Shown: positions 11,787 through 23,950, numbered from the stretch's first letter. The stretch: 64,000 nucleotides of DNA from Brasenia schreberi (GCA_036023115.1 JAYKKT010000061.1:14281001-14345000); one strand, 5' to 3'. Translations and numbers: made by a program. The notes: a model not told the origin generated them from the sequence alone.

Positions 11787-12678
11787 TTAGTCTCTAAATA
11801 AGAGATCTAAGCCATAGGTATCGGTTTTAGTAGGTTCTAGGGCACCCTTGACCCAAGTGGTCGTAGGTGGTGGTTCTGGGGGTATGGTTGGAATATGGCT
11901 TATCCCATACCTATTTGGATTTGGGTTTGGAAATATAGGCTTTAGACAACCTCGGTTTTTGTTCCCTAAACTTTGGTAGGGCACGTAACCCATGTTGAGC
12001 AGCATGTTCCAAGGTTTTTTTGTTTTCGAAAATTCTTTGTACACAAGATGACCTTGGAACTTGCTGTCATCCATGGCATGCTAAAAGGGTTTCTTGTTTA
12101 GGGATTTTGGAAATATGGGGAGTTTGGATTTGCCTAGGATGGTCACGACTTTTGGCGAGCTAGCTTTGGGCTACCCCTTGACGTACACGACACTTCTAGG
12201 TTTTTGGAGGACGAACTCGTGTGATTCGTCCAAGGATTTCACGGGGTTGGTCCCGTAGGCCTTTTGACATGACAAGCAGGGGAAGTTTTGAACTCCCCTC
12301 AGTTGTGGATGGCTTTCGCCCAGAATTACCACGATTTGGTTCTCATGGAGGATTTTTACACACCTATAGAAGGTGGATGGCACAGCCTGAAGCTACGTAT
12401 CCATGGTCTTCCCAGAAGTAGGTTATAATGGGGGTGTATGTCTAAGACATGGAACACCCCTGCGTAGGTGATGCCCTCTATTTCCATGGGTAACTCTATG
12501 GCTCCCAAAGGTTTCGATGCATTTCCATCGTATCCAGTGACAACGATGGGACTTGGGTTTACAGAAGTCAAGGTGACTCCAATTTGACACGCCAGGTGTA
12601 GTGGAAGGATGTTGAGACCTCCTCCCCCATCAACCAGACACCTGTCCAGAGGATGGTGATTCAATACCACCTCGATAT
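11787..12678 (-). pseudogene. TE-C protease region, truncated by TE-D
   Basis: The piece 12356-12670 starts VLNHHPLDRCLVDGGGGLNI, with the aspartic protease active site, and later has LLLGRPWI, the second protease signature. Downstream pieces 12171-12383 and 11787-12074 carry the C-terminal part of gag-pro up to the TAA at 11787-11789. Gag and the protease N-terminus are absent because the sequence is interrupted at 12678 by an LTR and never resumes in this window. Confidence 0.85.
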
Positions 12679-13666
12679 TGTAAACCTGAAAATTTTCACT
12701 TCTGGTTTTTGAGACCGAAAATGAACCTTCTCTTGCCTACGTCGTTTCTAAGGGCGTGCCAGCTAGCTTGCTTAAGCTAGCGAAGATTTTTGAAATATCT
12801 GACTTTTTGAGGCAATTATGGGAAAGCAGGATCTTTTCGTTTAAACCTTCTTGAACCGATGCTCAAGGGTCAGTTTAAATGCTTAAAACTTTGTTTTTAC
12901 AAAACTTTGCAATATCAGTGTTTGAAAATTCGATGTATGCCTAGTTTGCAAGTTTTATTTCGACTTTGGACCCACCTATGTTTTTGAGTTTTAGCTATTT
13001 TAGGCCGGATATGTGTGTGCACAAGTGGCCTGTTCAAAACGTGGTTGGTGCGTAGATTCAGGAAGCTTTCGAAAGCTAATGAATGCAAAGATGCAGAAAA
13101 GATTTTCGGGTTTTGAGATGATGATGTGAGCTAGGCTCAAATTGAAAGCAACTCACACAACTTAATGTAAATACTCGAAATTAAAGTGCAACTCATGCAG
13201 CTTAAGGTAAATAACCGATAAAGCAACTCACACGACTTAATGTAAATCCACACAAAGGGAAATGCAACTCGACGTGAAGTAAACTCATACAACTTGAAAA
13301 TATATAAGTATGTTATATCCTATGAGCAACAAAGGCTCAAAATGTGCGTGAGAGTGGAGAGAAAAGGCTCGAGTGCTTTTGTGTGCAAGTGTGAAATTTA
13401 AATGACAAACTCACACTACTTGAATGTAACAACCCAAATTGAATTGCAACTCACACAGCTTTCACTAAAGTAAATACCCGAATGGAAATATATACTTTAG
13501 CTTAAGAGTGGAAAGGCTCAATGTGTGTGCAATCGTGTGCAATTAAGAGCGGGAAGGCTCAAGTGCACGTGGGTGTCCCTTGTGTATGATTAAGAGCGAT
13601 AAGGCTCAAGTATACGTGTGTGGCTTGTGTATCAAGCACGAATATTACATTTCGGGGGGAGACTAC
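12679..13666 (-). repeat. TE-D: LTR fragment (3' third)
   Basis: It begins TGTAAACCTGAAAATTTTCA on the plus strand, which is the reverse complement of an LTR end. It carries both U5 hairpins (12772-12791, 12850-12867) and the hairpin-rich repeats. It is inserted in the protease of TE-C after GATAT. It stops at 13666 in the CGGGGGGAGACTAC block, where TE-E begins. The rest of this LTR is not found in the window. Confidence 0.87.
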
Positions 13667-14934
13667 TGTAAACAACGAAAATTCTCACTCCTGGTTTTGA
13701 AGCCGGAAATGAACCTTTTCGCATCTACGTCGTTTCTATGGGCGTGCCAGCTAGCTTGCTCAAGCTAGCGAAGTTTTTAAAATATCTGATGTTTTTAAGG
13801 CAATTGTGAGTAAGCGGGATCTTTTCGCTTTAAACCTTCTTGAACGGGTGCAAGTGCTTATAAACTTTGATAAAACAATTTTGGACTCTTTGAAAGGATA
13901 CAAGTATTTTGAAAACTCGAGTTTTTGCCTAAGTTTGCAAATTTTATATACGGGGCTGGACGATTCCAAGTCTTTGAGTTTTAGCTATTTAGGCCGGATG
14001 TGTGTGTGCACAAGTGGCCTAATTTCAGTGTGTTTGAGCATAGATTCAGGGTTTCTTTGAAAATACGCGAATGCAAGGATGCAGAAATATTTTTCGGGTT
14101 TCAGATGATGTGAGCTAAGCTCGAATTGAAAGCAACTCACACAACTTTAATGTAAATACCCGAATGGAAGTGCAACTCACACAGCTTAAGGGAAATACCC
14201 GAATTTAAAAGCAATGACTTGAATGTAAATTGCAAAATTGAAATACACTTATATCTTAAGAGCGGAAAGGCTCAATTGTGAGTGAGTGCTTTTGGTGTGT
14301 AAATGGAAAGACAACTCACACGACTTAAATTGAACTTGCCGAAATTGAAATATAAGTATATAGTAAGAGCAGAAAGGCTCAATTGTGAGTGAGTGCTCTT
14401 GGTGTGTAAATGTAAAGACAACTCACCCAACTTGAATTGAACCCACCCGAAAATGTAAGTGCGTACACGACTTAATGTAAAACTCACGCAGCTTGAAAGT
14501 ATATAAGTATGCTATATCTTATGAGCAACAAAGGCTCAAAATGTGCGTGAGAGTGTAGAGCAAGTGCTCGAGTACTTTTGTGTGCTCGTGTGAAATTTAA
14601 ATGACAAACTCACACGACGTGAATGTAACAACCCGAATTGAATTGCAACTCATACAGCTTTCACTAAAGTAAATACCCAAAGGGAAATATATACTTTAGC
14701 TTAAGAGCGGCAAGGCTCAATGTGTGTGCAATCGTGTGCAATTAAGAGCGGAAAGGCTCAAGTGCACGTGGGTGTCTTGTGTACGTCTAAGAGCAATATG
14801 GCTCAAGTGTACGTGTGTGCTTTGTATATCAAGCACGAATATTACATTTCGGGGGGAGACTACGCTCCATTATTACAACCCCGTATCAAATTGAATTGAA
14901 TTTTAAAGGAGTAAGGTAAAAACCAAATTAGAAC

Positions 14935-14940
14935 ACTTAC
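14935..14940 (-). promoter_or_regulatory. Splice-donor-like GTAAGT in TE-E LTR
   Basis: The minus strand reads GTAAGT. The same hexamer sits at the matching place in all eight LTR copies that cover it. Confidence 0.45.
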
Positions 14941-15269
14941 AAGTGGTCGGCTTCTCCTCTCAATGTGCTCGGGTCCGTCCACCTTGGCAGCCAAGAGATG
15001 GGTCTCCCTAGGTGGGTTTAGACGTGAGTTTAGGCTTAGGGTCTTGGGGGCAGCCGGGTATTTGAGCTTAGGAGGGACTTGGTTCGGCCAAGGTGTGGGT
15101 TGGCTAAGGTAAGTCATGGCTTAAGTGGGGTTGGTCCTAATCAGCACTAAGGAGAAGGGATGCAGTTGGAGGGTGGCACGGAGGTTGTGGCAGGGCGCTG
15201 GAGTTAGGTGCTAGGGACAGGGTGCAGGCGACAGGGAGACGGGATGTGGCGCTGGGGTAGCGCTAGGGC

Positions 15270-15650
15270 AGGTGCGGTAGTGGAGTGGCGCTAGGTGCGC
15301 CGGGTGTCGGTAGGGAATGGGGGAGAGTGGGGTGGTGATGGCAGGTGGAGGTGGTTCGGTTGGGGGGGTTGTGACTAGGGACAAGGTGGCAGGTAGGGAA
15401 AGGATTCGGCCGAGGGTTAGGAAATGGGGTGCAGGCGGCAGGTGCGCCCGGCAGGGGGCTGTGACTAGGGAAGGTGGGGGAGATGGCAGACGGTAGGGTG
15501 CTGGGGACAGTGGGGTGCGGCGCTAGGTGCGCCGGGAGACGGGTGTCGGAAGGTGGCAGGCGGGTGATCACGGCAGGAAGGTGACGCTAGCATGTTTTGG
15601 TGAAGTGTGGCGCTAGGTGCGCCGGGAGGTGAGGGATGTAGGTTGGCGAA
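15270..15650 (-). repeat. GC-rich GGCGCTAGGTGCGCCGGG repeats in TE-E LTR
   Basis: The phrase GCGCTAGGTGCGCCGGG recurs at least three times in this GC-rich part of the LTR. Related GCGCC-rich tracts lie at the same place in TE-F (18470-18720, 45600-45850) and TE-L (59950-60180). Confidence 0.7.
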
Positions 15651-16070
15651 TGGGGTTTGAAATAGGTTCAAACCGAGTGCAGCTGCACTCGGTTGGGTTT
15701 AGATTTGTGTCGGTTAGGGGGAGTTTGGGTCGGTTTAGGTGAAAGGGGCTAGGTCTAGGCTAGTTTTGGGTTAGGTTTAGTGGGGTCGGTTAGGTGGTTT
15801 AGGCTAGGTTAGGGTGAGGTTGAGAGACCTACCTCTTGGAGCCGGTCCACCATGCATAGCCCATGCTTCCATGCCTTTTTGCAGCCACTCCTCAAGTTGG
15901 TGCAGCCCTTTGGTTTGAGCCTAGGTTCATACAAGGCTTGAACCCATGCCCTTGATCAAGCCCACATGGCTATGGCCCACCATATCTACTTTATGCCCTC
16001 CACTCATTCTATCTCTTCCCAAGCCTCCCAATTTCAATTTCACGTGAATTTATGCCCCCCCCCCCACCTC

Positions 16071-16078
16071 TATTTACA
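16071..16078 (-). promoter_or_regulatory. TATA-like box of TE-E LTR
   Basis: The minus strand reads TGTAAATA where TE-F, TE-I and TE-L read TATAAATA in the same context (before GAGGTG). Confidence 0.5.
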
Positions 16079-16704
16079 GACAAATGAGGTGGGTCTTGGG
16101 TATGGATCTTGGATTTGGATTTTGAGATCCAAATCCGATCCAAACACTATTTGGGTTTGGATCTGGATATTTGGGTCCAGATCCAATCCAATTTTTCATT
16201 TCTTCAGTCCTTCTTGGCGTTTCGAGATGGATAGTTTCTGCGGGCCCTGGCTTCATCAATGCTCTGTCTTGGGCTGGGTCTTCCCCAACCTTTTCGTCCG
16301 AACTCCTCCTCACCTTTCTGGACTTCGTTTCAGTTGATTTTCAATATTTCGGGCTTGGATTTCTAATGATTTGGTGGATGCTCTTGGCTTAGTATTTGAT
16401 GCTCCGGGCTTGAAGTCTGCTTTGGGCCTGGGCTCTCCTTTTGCCTTTTGATCCTACTTTTGTTAGGCCAAGCTTGATTCTGGCTTTTGAACCTGTTTTT
16501 TAGGCTGCTTTTGATCCTTTGGCTTTTTACCAAAATTGGGACTTAGTCCGAGTTTAAGAAATTTATATTTCGAACGGGTTTTCAAGTAGAAGTTTAATGC
16601 TTTTTGCAACTCCTACGTTTTCGAACACTCAAAATCTGGTTTTGAAATGGATTTTCAAACTAGGTGTTTGTTTTTGAAAATCGTTTGATTTAGGGGTGTT
16701 TACA

Positions 16705-17326
16705 GATGCCCCTCTTTGGCATTATCCAATTTTTGGATGATGGCAAAGAAGACAACACCCTTATTTGATTTCTCCCTGGATTCGTCCTCAAGAATATGGG
16801 ATCATCCCATTTTTTTAGAAAACCTTTTCCTTTGTGCCCAGTCAGAGGGGATTTTTGCCAAAGGGGACTTTTACCTAATGCGGTGCTGGTCCTAATTGGG
16901 ATAGTGCAGATGTCAATGCGTGCACATGTGAGTGAATGACATGGAATGATATGCTAGGAAGTATGGTTTCCTAGAGACTTAAGGGAGTGGTCGAACTTGG
17001 GAGTCTTATGAAGACTTGCTGCACCAAGTGAGCTGGTCTTATGTTGCTCGATGTTCGAGGTTTTTCTCAATTTGTTTGGAGAGAGGAAAACTCCTTTTAG
17101 CTTCAATCCTAAGGATTTTCAGCTTTTCCTATTTCCCTTTACTTGAGTCTTGACCCTTGCTAATCTAGTGGAGGTTTTATAAGAAAATCAGGTAGCATTT
17201 CAAAATTTCTACACCTTACTCAACAACGTCTAATTCTCGAACAAAATGAGATTCAAGTAAGCAAATCCTATTTTTACTTTAGGACAACTTGAAATGAACC
17301 TTTCTTCACTTGGGATAAGTCGCAGG
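16705..17326 (-). other. TE-E 3' region, distal part, with polypurine tract
   Basis: The minus strand reads GCCAAAGAGGGGCATC directly before the LTR (16705-16720), the polypurine tract used to prime plus-strand DNA. The rest matches the 3' regions of TE-F and TE-K. No coding domain is seen. It is cut at 17326 by TE-F. Confidence 0.85.
17322..17326. repeat. Target-site duplication of TE-F, left copy
   Basis: GCAGG precedes the 5' LTR; GCAGA follows the 3' LTR at 47558-47562. The unoccupied form in TE-A (about 372-381) reads GCAGGGATGG, so the right copy has one substitution. Confidence 0.85.
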
Positions 17327-18992
17327 TGTAAACACCCCAAAATAAAACGAATTTCAAAAACAAACACCTAGTTTGAAAAATCATTTCAAAACCATATTCT
17401 TGAGTTTTCGAAAACCCAGGGGCTGTAAAAGCTCAAAATTTTGATTTAAACACCGTTCAAGTTGAATTTCACACATATGGGCCAAGTCCTAATTTTGTCA
17501 AAACCCAAAATCTAACAGGTGAAGCCCTGAATGCAAAAGTAGCCTCAAAAACAGGTTCAGAAGCCCGAAGAAAGCACCCTGGCCTGATAAAAGCCAGGGT
17601 CAAAAGGCAAAAGGAAGGCCCATGCCCGAAGACAACTGCAAGCCCGGAGCACCAAAGAGCCAAGCTAAGAGCATCCACCCAAGCAGCAGAAATCCAAGCC
17701 AGAAACAACGAAAATGAGCAGAAACAAAGTCCAAAAAGGCGAGAAGGAGTTCGAACGACAAAGTTGGGGAAAACCCAGCATAAGACGGAGCGTTGATGAA
17801 GCTAGGGCCTGCACAAACCGTCTGCCTTGAAAAACGCTAGAAAGGACTAAAGAAAAGAAATTTGGATTTGATCTAGACCAAAATATCTGGATCCAAAATA
17901 TTCGAGATTTGAGATCCAAAACCAACTAAATTTTTGGGTCGGATCTGGATCCAAAATATCTGAGATTCGAGATCCAAACCCAAATAGTGTTTGGATCGGA
18001 TCTAAATTCCAAGACCCAAATCCAAAACCCATATCCAAGACCCACCTCATTTGCCTATAATTAGAGGTTAGGGGGTCCCAAATGAGAGGTCACGTGAATT
18101 GCTTCAGAGGAGAGAGAGGTTTAGCCATGGAGCTTAGCCATGGGTTAGCCATGTGGGCTTGATCAAGGGTGTGGGTTCAAACTTGTATGAACCTGGAGCT
18201 AGCAAGGGCTGCACCAACGTGAAGAAGGAGGCTGCAACCGAGGGGCGTGGAAGCATGGGCGGTGCACGGTGGACCAGCTCCAAGAGGTAGGTCTCCCTAA
18301 TCCCACCCTAAACCTAGCCTAATCCATCTAACCTACCCCATTAAACCTAACCCAAAGTTAGCCTAAACCAAGCCACTCTCACCTAAACCTACTCAAACCA
18401 CCCCTAACAAAACCTAAGCCTAAGCCCCACCGAGTGCAACAGCACTCGGTTTGAACCAAACCCCCCTAGACGCTACCGCAACGCACCCCCTGTTCCGCAC
18501 GCCCAGCGCCCCTACTGCGCCTTAGCGTCACCCTATGCGTCTCGCCGTACCCCCGCACATCAAACGCGCCAAAACCTCCCCAGTGCTACCCTACCTTAGC
18601 GCCCCTGTGCGCCCCCTGTCTCGCGCGCCTAGCGCGCCGACCCCACTGCCTCTGCCATAGCGCCGAGTGCCTAGCGCCCGTGCCTGCACCTTTTGCTGCG
18701 CCACCCGGTTGGCCGCATAACCTACCTAACTCCCACAACTTGTTGTGCCTTAGCCCAGCTGCACCCTTAGGTCGTGACCTACCTTAGGACCAACCCCACA
18801 TTAGGTAGTGACTGGCCTTAGCGAAACCCTACCTTTGGCCAAACCGAGCCCCTCCCTGGCCCAAACACCCGGTTGCCCCCGAGCACCTCTTCAAGCCCAA
18901 ATCCTCACGTACGAACCCCACCTAGGGAGACTTGCCGATTGGCTGCCAAGGTGGACAGATTAAAGCAAACGGAGATAAAAAGTCGACCACTT

Positions 18993-18998
18993 GTAAGT
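18993..18998 (+). promoter_or_regulatory. Splice-donor-like GTAAGT in TE-F 5' LTR
   Basis: GTAAGT in the context CGACCACTTGTAAGTGTTTA, upstream of the conserved GATACGGGG block. A matching acceptor-like site lies just before gag at 36645-36646. Confidence 0.45.
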
Positions 18999-19044
18999 GT
19001 TTAAATTCGGTTTTTACCTTACTCATTTTAAATTCAATTCAATT

Positions 19045-19084
19045 TGATACGGGGTTGTAATAATGGAGCATGGTCTCCCCCCGA
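19045..19084 (+). other. Conserved GATACGGGG block (TE-F 5' LTR copy)
   Basis: TTGATACGGGGTTGTAATAA followed by YGGAGC and a C-run occurs in all LTR copies, while flanking sequence differs between LTR types. Other copies: 23431-23470, 33233-33272, 34640-34676, 46196-46235, 60413-60452, and reversed at 14839-14892 and 52203-52263. Role unknown. Confidence 0.7.
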
Positions 19085-19807
19085 GTTGTAATATTGGTGC
19101 TTGATACACAAGCACACACGTACACTCGAGCTTTAGCTCTTATCTCGTACACAAGACACCCACATGCACTTGAGCCTTTTCGCTCTTAGTTGCACACTAT
19201 TGCACACACATTGAGTCTTCGCTCTTACTCAAAAGAGTAAAAGCCGTGCAATTTAAATTCTGGGTTGTTACATTCTTGTCGTGTGAGTTTGTCATTTAAA
19301 TTTCACACTCGCACCCAAGAAGTACGTGAGCACTTGATCTATACTCTCACTCACCTTTTGATCCTTTGTTGCTCATAAGATATATTATATTTCTATATAT
19401 TTTCAGCTGCATGGGATTTACATTCAAGTCATGTGAGTTTGTCATTTAAGCTTCCACACTTGCCCACAAGAGCACTCGAGCACTTGCTCTACACTCTCAC
19501 GCACATTTTTGGGCCTTCGTTGGCCATAAGATATAGAGTATCTATATACTTTCAGCTGCGTGCTTTTTACGTTCAGTTGTGTACGTATTTACATTTTGGG
19601 TAGTTCAATTTCAGTCGTGTGAGTTGTCTTTCCATTTATACACAACACACACGAACACATTGAGCCTTCCCGCTCTTATATACTTATATTTCAATTTCGG
19701 CAAGTTTAATTAAAGTCGTGTGAGTTTGTCATTTCAATTTTACACTCACACACGCATGCATTGAGCCTTTCCACTCTTAATATAAGTATATCTCCCTTCC
19801 GCAATTT

Positions 19808-19812
19808 ACATT
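19808..19812. repeat. Target-site duplication of TE-G, left copy
   Basis: ACATT, repeated at 35949-35953 after the LTR end. Confidence 0.9.
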
Positions 19813-21517
19813 TGTAAACACCCCAAAACCCCACGACTTTCTCAAATTACCTGGTTTTGCAAAAGCAGCCCCAAAGGGCTATTTTGAGTCTGGAAACCCA
19901 GGAGCCTTCCAGACAACCATGTACATATGTTGAAACCATATATGTTTTAAAAATATATACAAATAGTTTTAAAACCTTAAAAAGGTGTTTTGAAACCCCA
20001 AAAAGCAGCTTGGCCTGATGAAAGCAGGACCGAAGAAGCGAAAGAGAGCCCGAACCAGGAGCATATTTCAAGCCCGGCACATCAACTCTCGTATCAGAAT
20101 CATCCCCAGATTCTCGGACATCTAAGCCCCGGATATCAACAAATTTGTTCAGAATGATCTCCGGAAGGTGAGAAGAAGAGCGGACGACAATGTTGGCGAA
20201 GACCCAACGCAAGACGGAGTACTGATGCAGTCAGGCCCCGCACAAACCGTCCATTTCGAAATGCCATGAAGGAATCAGAAAATCAGATTTGGGCCGGATC
20301 TGGACCATATATATCCAGATCCAGACCCAAACATGCATTTGGATTTGGATTTGGATCCAAAGATCCAATCCAATATCCATATCCATGGCCCACATCAGCT
20401 TCTCATAAATGGAGGTGGGGCCCACAGAGATTTCACGTGAAAAGCTTGGGTAGAGAGAGAAGGGGGATAAAGTATGAGTGAGAAAGTTGGTGGGCTTGAC
20501 TTTCAGTCAAGGGTGGGTTAACCATGTGGGTTTAGCCTAGAGTGTGGGTTTAAGCTTGTATGCACCTACACCTAACCTGGGGCTGCACCAACATGAACAT
20601 GGCTGCAACTGGGTCCATGGATCGATGCCAAGGGGATGCTCTTAAAACCTAGCCCTAAGCTAACCCACCTCACCTAGCCACTCCCCCCTAAACCTGACCC
20701 AATCCTAGCCGTCCTCACCCAAAACAGCCCCAACCATACCTAGCCGACCTCACCTAGTTCACCCCACCTAACTAGACCACCTAGACCCTAACTAGACTAA
20801 ACCTAATCCCACCTTAATACACCTAATTAGACCCTAATCATTAATTCCTAGCCCCCTTAACCGACCTACCCTAAACCACCATACCACCCACCCTAACCGA
20901 CCTACCCAAACCACCCCACAAGCCCACCTTCTCATAAATATCTAGCCTAAACCACTCCCAACCAACCCCAGCCCTCTTGCCTATAAAAACCCATTTTTTC
21001 TTGCGTGAAAAGGGGACTCTCTCTCCTGCCCTCTCTTCCACCCCATCTCACTCTCACTCTCCCCCAGCTGTACCACCTCCAACGCCACTCCACCCGGCTG
21101 CCACCTTCTTCCAACTCCATTCGGTTGCCACCTCCTTCCACTACCTCCGGCCACCACCTCATCCACCAGCACCCCGGTTAGTACCCCATCTCAGCCCCAT
21201 CTAGCCTCTCATCTCCCCTTTCTTACCCAGCCACACACTCCATCACCCGCCACCACAGCCCGACCTTCTCCCTTACACCTGGCCACCTCATACCCTACCT
21301 CACCACCTTCCCTTAGTCATCCACTTCCCAGCCCCTAGCTAAACCTCCACCCTTGACCCGTCACCACCTAGCCAACAACCTACCTGCCCCCACCCTAACC
21401 AACCACCTTAAACCGCTTTACCCTAGCCACTCCATCACCCGGCCAACATCAAGACATACACCCGGCTTGCACCCTACCTGCCGCCAATCCACCTCCAAGG
21501 AGCTCCCCTTCGGCTGT
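19813..21517 (+). repeat. TE-G: solo LTR, left part
   Basis: Starts TGTAAACACCCC and continues at 34534-35948, ending TGTCTACA. It is one LTR of about 3.1 kb with ACATT on both sides and no internal region, so it is a solo LTR produced by recombination between two LTRs. It belongs to the second LTR type (shared with TE-H and TE-J), with TATAAAAA (20984-20991) before a CT-rich stretch. It is interrupted at 21517 by TE-H. Confidence 0.92.
21513..21517. repeat. Target-site duplication of TE-H, left copy
   Basis: GCTGT, repeated exactly at 34529-34533. Confidence 0.92.
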
Positions 21518-22329
21518 TGTAAACACCCAAAAATCCCACGAACTTCTCAAATAACCTGGTTTTGTAAAAGCAGCCCCAAAGGGCTATTTTGAGTCTGGAA
21601 ACCTAGGAGCCTTCCAGACAAAACCTCTACATATGTTTAAACCCTATATGTTTTAAAATATATATAATATAGTTTTAAAACCTTTTAAAATATGTTTTGA
21701 AACCCCACAAAGCGATTGGGCCTGATGAAAGCAGGACCAGAAGAACAAAAGAGAGCCCGGAACCGGAGCACATGTCGAGCCCAGCACATCAACCCTCGTG
21801 GCAGATTCATCCCCAGGATCTCGAGCGTCCAAGCCCCTGTTATCAACAAATCATTTGAAATCATCTCTGGAAGGTGAAAACAGAAGCGGACGACCATGTT
21901 GGCGAAGACCAAATGCAAGACGGAGTACTGATGCTGTCAGGCCCCGCACAAACCGTTCGTTTTGAACATACCCTAAAGGAGTCAAAATTCAGTTTTGGAT
22001 TGGATCTGGACCATATATATCCAGATCCCAATCCAAACGCATATGTGGATTTGGATCCAAAGATCCAATCCAATATCCACATCCATGGCCCACATCACCT
22101 TCTCATAAATGGAGGTGTGGCCCACTTGAAATTCACGTGGGATCTTGGGCATGAGAGAGAATGGGGAGGATTACATGTAAGGGAAATGTATTAAGCTTGA
22201 CTTGTGTGTCAAGTTTTGGGTTAATCATGTGGGTTAGCCTAATTAGTGTGGGTTTAAGCTTGAATGAACCTACACCTAACCTAGGGCTGCACCAACATGA
22301 TGCAATTAAGTACATGGGCCATGCAAAGG

Positions 22330-22700
22330 GATGCTCCTAACCCAATCCTAAGCCAAAACCCCTAATCCTAGCCATTTACCCTGAATCTGACCTAATCCTA
22401 GCCTAATCACCTAACCTACTTCCCTAATCCCAACCTAATCACCTAACCCACTTTCCTAATCCTTCCCTAAGCCTAGCCTAATTTCCCTAATCCTAACCTA
22501 AACTCCTAGCCCACCTCACTAAACCTCACCCTAAAACCAACCCACCTAGCTAAGCCCTAAACCACTAAACCACCCCACCTAGAACCCTAGCACACCATAT
22601 CCCTAAAACCACCTAACCTAAATATCTGGCCCACCTTATCCCCAAACCACCACCACCTAACCCCTAAACCAGCCCCCCAAAACCAGCCCCAACCAACCCC
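22330..22700 (+). repeat. Degenerate CCTAA tract in TE-H 5' LTR
   Basis: A C/A-rich tract in which CCTAA, CCCTAA and CCTAAACC recur irregularly on the plus strand. Comparable tracts lie at the same place in every LTR. It resembles the plant telomere unit CCCTAAA but is not an ordered array. Confidence 0.75.
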
Positions 22701-23377
22701 AACAAATCCTATAAACCCCCCCCCCCCTAGTGGGCGGGTTTTTCAACTTTTTTTGGGCCAGCCGAGCCCTTCCTCTCCTCTCTCATCCCTTGCTCTCTTC
22801 TCTCACCTGCTCCACCTTGGACCTCCGGCCAGCTCCACTCCAAGCCACCCGACTGCACCAACCTGCCACCGTTCGGCTACCTCCCTTGGACACCCGCCAC
22901 CTTCACCTTCCTCTCCGGTTAGTACCCCATCCTAATACCATCTTCTCTTCACTCCCCCTCCACTCTCAGCCACCATACCCTTCCTTAGCCTAGACTTCAC
23001 TTCATCCAGCCGGCCAACACCTAACTACCTGCCATCATTCGGCCAACCTCTACCCGACCGCACCACACGCCAGCCCTACCTTCCCCTTAGACAGCCCCTA
23101 GCTAGTCCCCAGCCACCTTACCTTTTCCTTAGGACCTGCCCCTCCTTTCCCTTAGACAATACCCTAGCCATACCTTGACTCCCCTTGGCTTTCCCTAAGC
23201 ACTCAAACCTTAACCAAGGCATCCTCCACCGTTCGGCTAGCGCCAAGGCGCCACATCCGCACCCTTGTCACCCGGCCAGCACCCTCCTTTGCCGCTCCCT
23301 TACGAGGAGCTCCCTCTTGCAGCCCAAGGCGACGCTCAAGCCCAAGCTCAAGCAAGTCACCTCCGGACCAGCTATAC

Positions 23378-23383
23378 GTAAGT
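23378..23383 (+). promoter_or_regulatory. Splice-donor-like GTAAGT in TE-H 5' LTR
   Basis: GTAAGT in GCTATACGTAAGTGCC. A polypyrimidine-AG site at 24837-24852, 28 bases before the gag ATG, could be the acceptor. The intervening 1.5 kb would include the minisatellite, U5 hairpins and primer binding site. Confidence 0.5.
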
Positions 23384-23639
23384 GCCGAACTCGGTCCATG
23401 TTTATAGACTTACTTAAGCTTAATCAAATTTGATACGGGGTTGTAATAACGGAGCATTGTCTCCCCCCGCTTGTAATAACGTGGCTTGGCACACCCACAC
23501 ACACATGCACTTGAGCCTATCTCGCTCTTAGTTGTACACGATTTTGAACACACACATGGGCCTAATCAGCCCTTAAGATATAGACTTATTTATATAATTT
23601 AAGTTGCGTGGGGTTTTGCTTAAGTTGTGTGTGTTGTCT

Positions 23640-23950
23640 TTCAATTCTCGCACTCACACACATTGAGCTGTCGCTCTTATTTGTAAGACCCTAGTAAGGG
23701 CCGTGCTATTATTTCCCTTGGGTTTAATTTCATGTCGTGTGCGTAGTACTTCAATTCTACACTCACACACATTGAGCTTTCGCTCTTACTACCAAGACCT
23801 TAGTCAAGGCCTATTGCAATTTATATTTGGGTTTAATTTCATGTCGTGTGTGTAGTACTTCAATTCTACACTCACACACATTGAGCTTTCGCTCTTACTC
23901 CGAAGACCTTAGTTAAGGCCACATTGCAAGTTATATTTGGGTTTCATTTA
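23640..23950 (+). repeat. ~109-bp minisatellite in TE-H 5' LTR
   Basis: Three units anchored at TGAGC near 23664, 23773 and 23882, each with the small dyad GAGCTTTCGCTC followed by CTTAC and CCAAGACC. The 3' LTR has the same array at about 33460-33740; TE-G has three units (34865-35140) and TE-L four. Confidence 0.85.

Larger units (their letters stand above)
7962..12678 (-). mobile_element. TE-C: Tat-lineage LTR retrotransposon fragment
   Basis: The minus strand carries the end of gag-pro, linker, RT, two RNase H domains, integrase and part of the 3' region. Both LTRs are missing. The right end stops inside protease, where the TE-D LTR starts at 12679. The left end stops inside the 3' region at the TE-B tail. 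RT has a large internal deletion near 11125. Confidence 0.92.
13667..16704 (-). repeat. TE-E 3' LTR (3,038 bp)
   Basis: Ends are TGTAAACA at 13667 and TGTTTACA at 16697-16704 (plus strand). Reading on the minus strand: LTR start, GGATTTGGATC-type repeats, a TATA-like box (16071-16078), CACGTG (16041-16046), a TTAGG-rich tract, a GC-rich tract with repeated GGCGCTAGGTGCGCCGGG, the donor-like GTAAGT (14935-14940), the conserved GATACGGGG block (about 14839-14892), hairpin repeats and a U5 hairpin (13750-13769). It sits inside TE-D, with ACTAC on its left. Confidence 0.92.
17327..19812 (+). repeat. TE-F 5' LTR, left part
   Basis: Starts TGTAAACACCCC. Together with 35949-36530 it makes about 3,063 bp, against 3,053 bp for the 3' LTR. 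It contains GGATCCAAA-type repeats, a decayed TATA (TATAATTA, 18056-18063), CACGTG (18091-18096), a CCTAA tract, a GCGCC tract, GTAAGT (18993-18998), the conserved GATACGGGG block (19045-19084) and hairpin repeats. The 3' LTR lacks about 80 bp that are present near 17376-17455. Confidence 0.94.

Noticed and set aside
15263..15671. Overlapping Pro/Ser-rich open frames on the minus strand
   Set aside because: They lie in the GC-rich tract of the TE-E LTR, have no domain, and are not shared with the same tract in other LTRs. They come from base composition.
21000..21592. Pro/His/Thr-rich open frames in the TE-G LTR
   Set aside because: C-rich low-complexity LTR sequence. The frames differ from those in TE-H and cross the TE-H insertion boundary.
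22330..22700. Interstitial telomere array
   Set aside because: CCTAA units are irregular in length and spacing and occur in every LTR at the same place, so they are part of the LTR.
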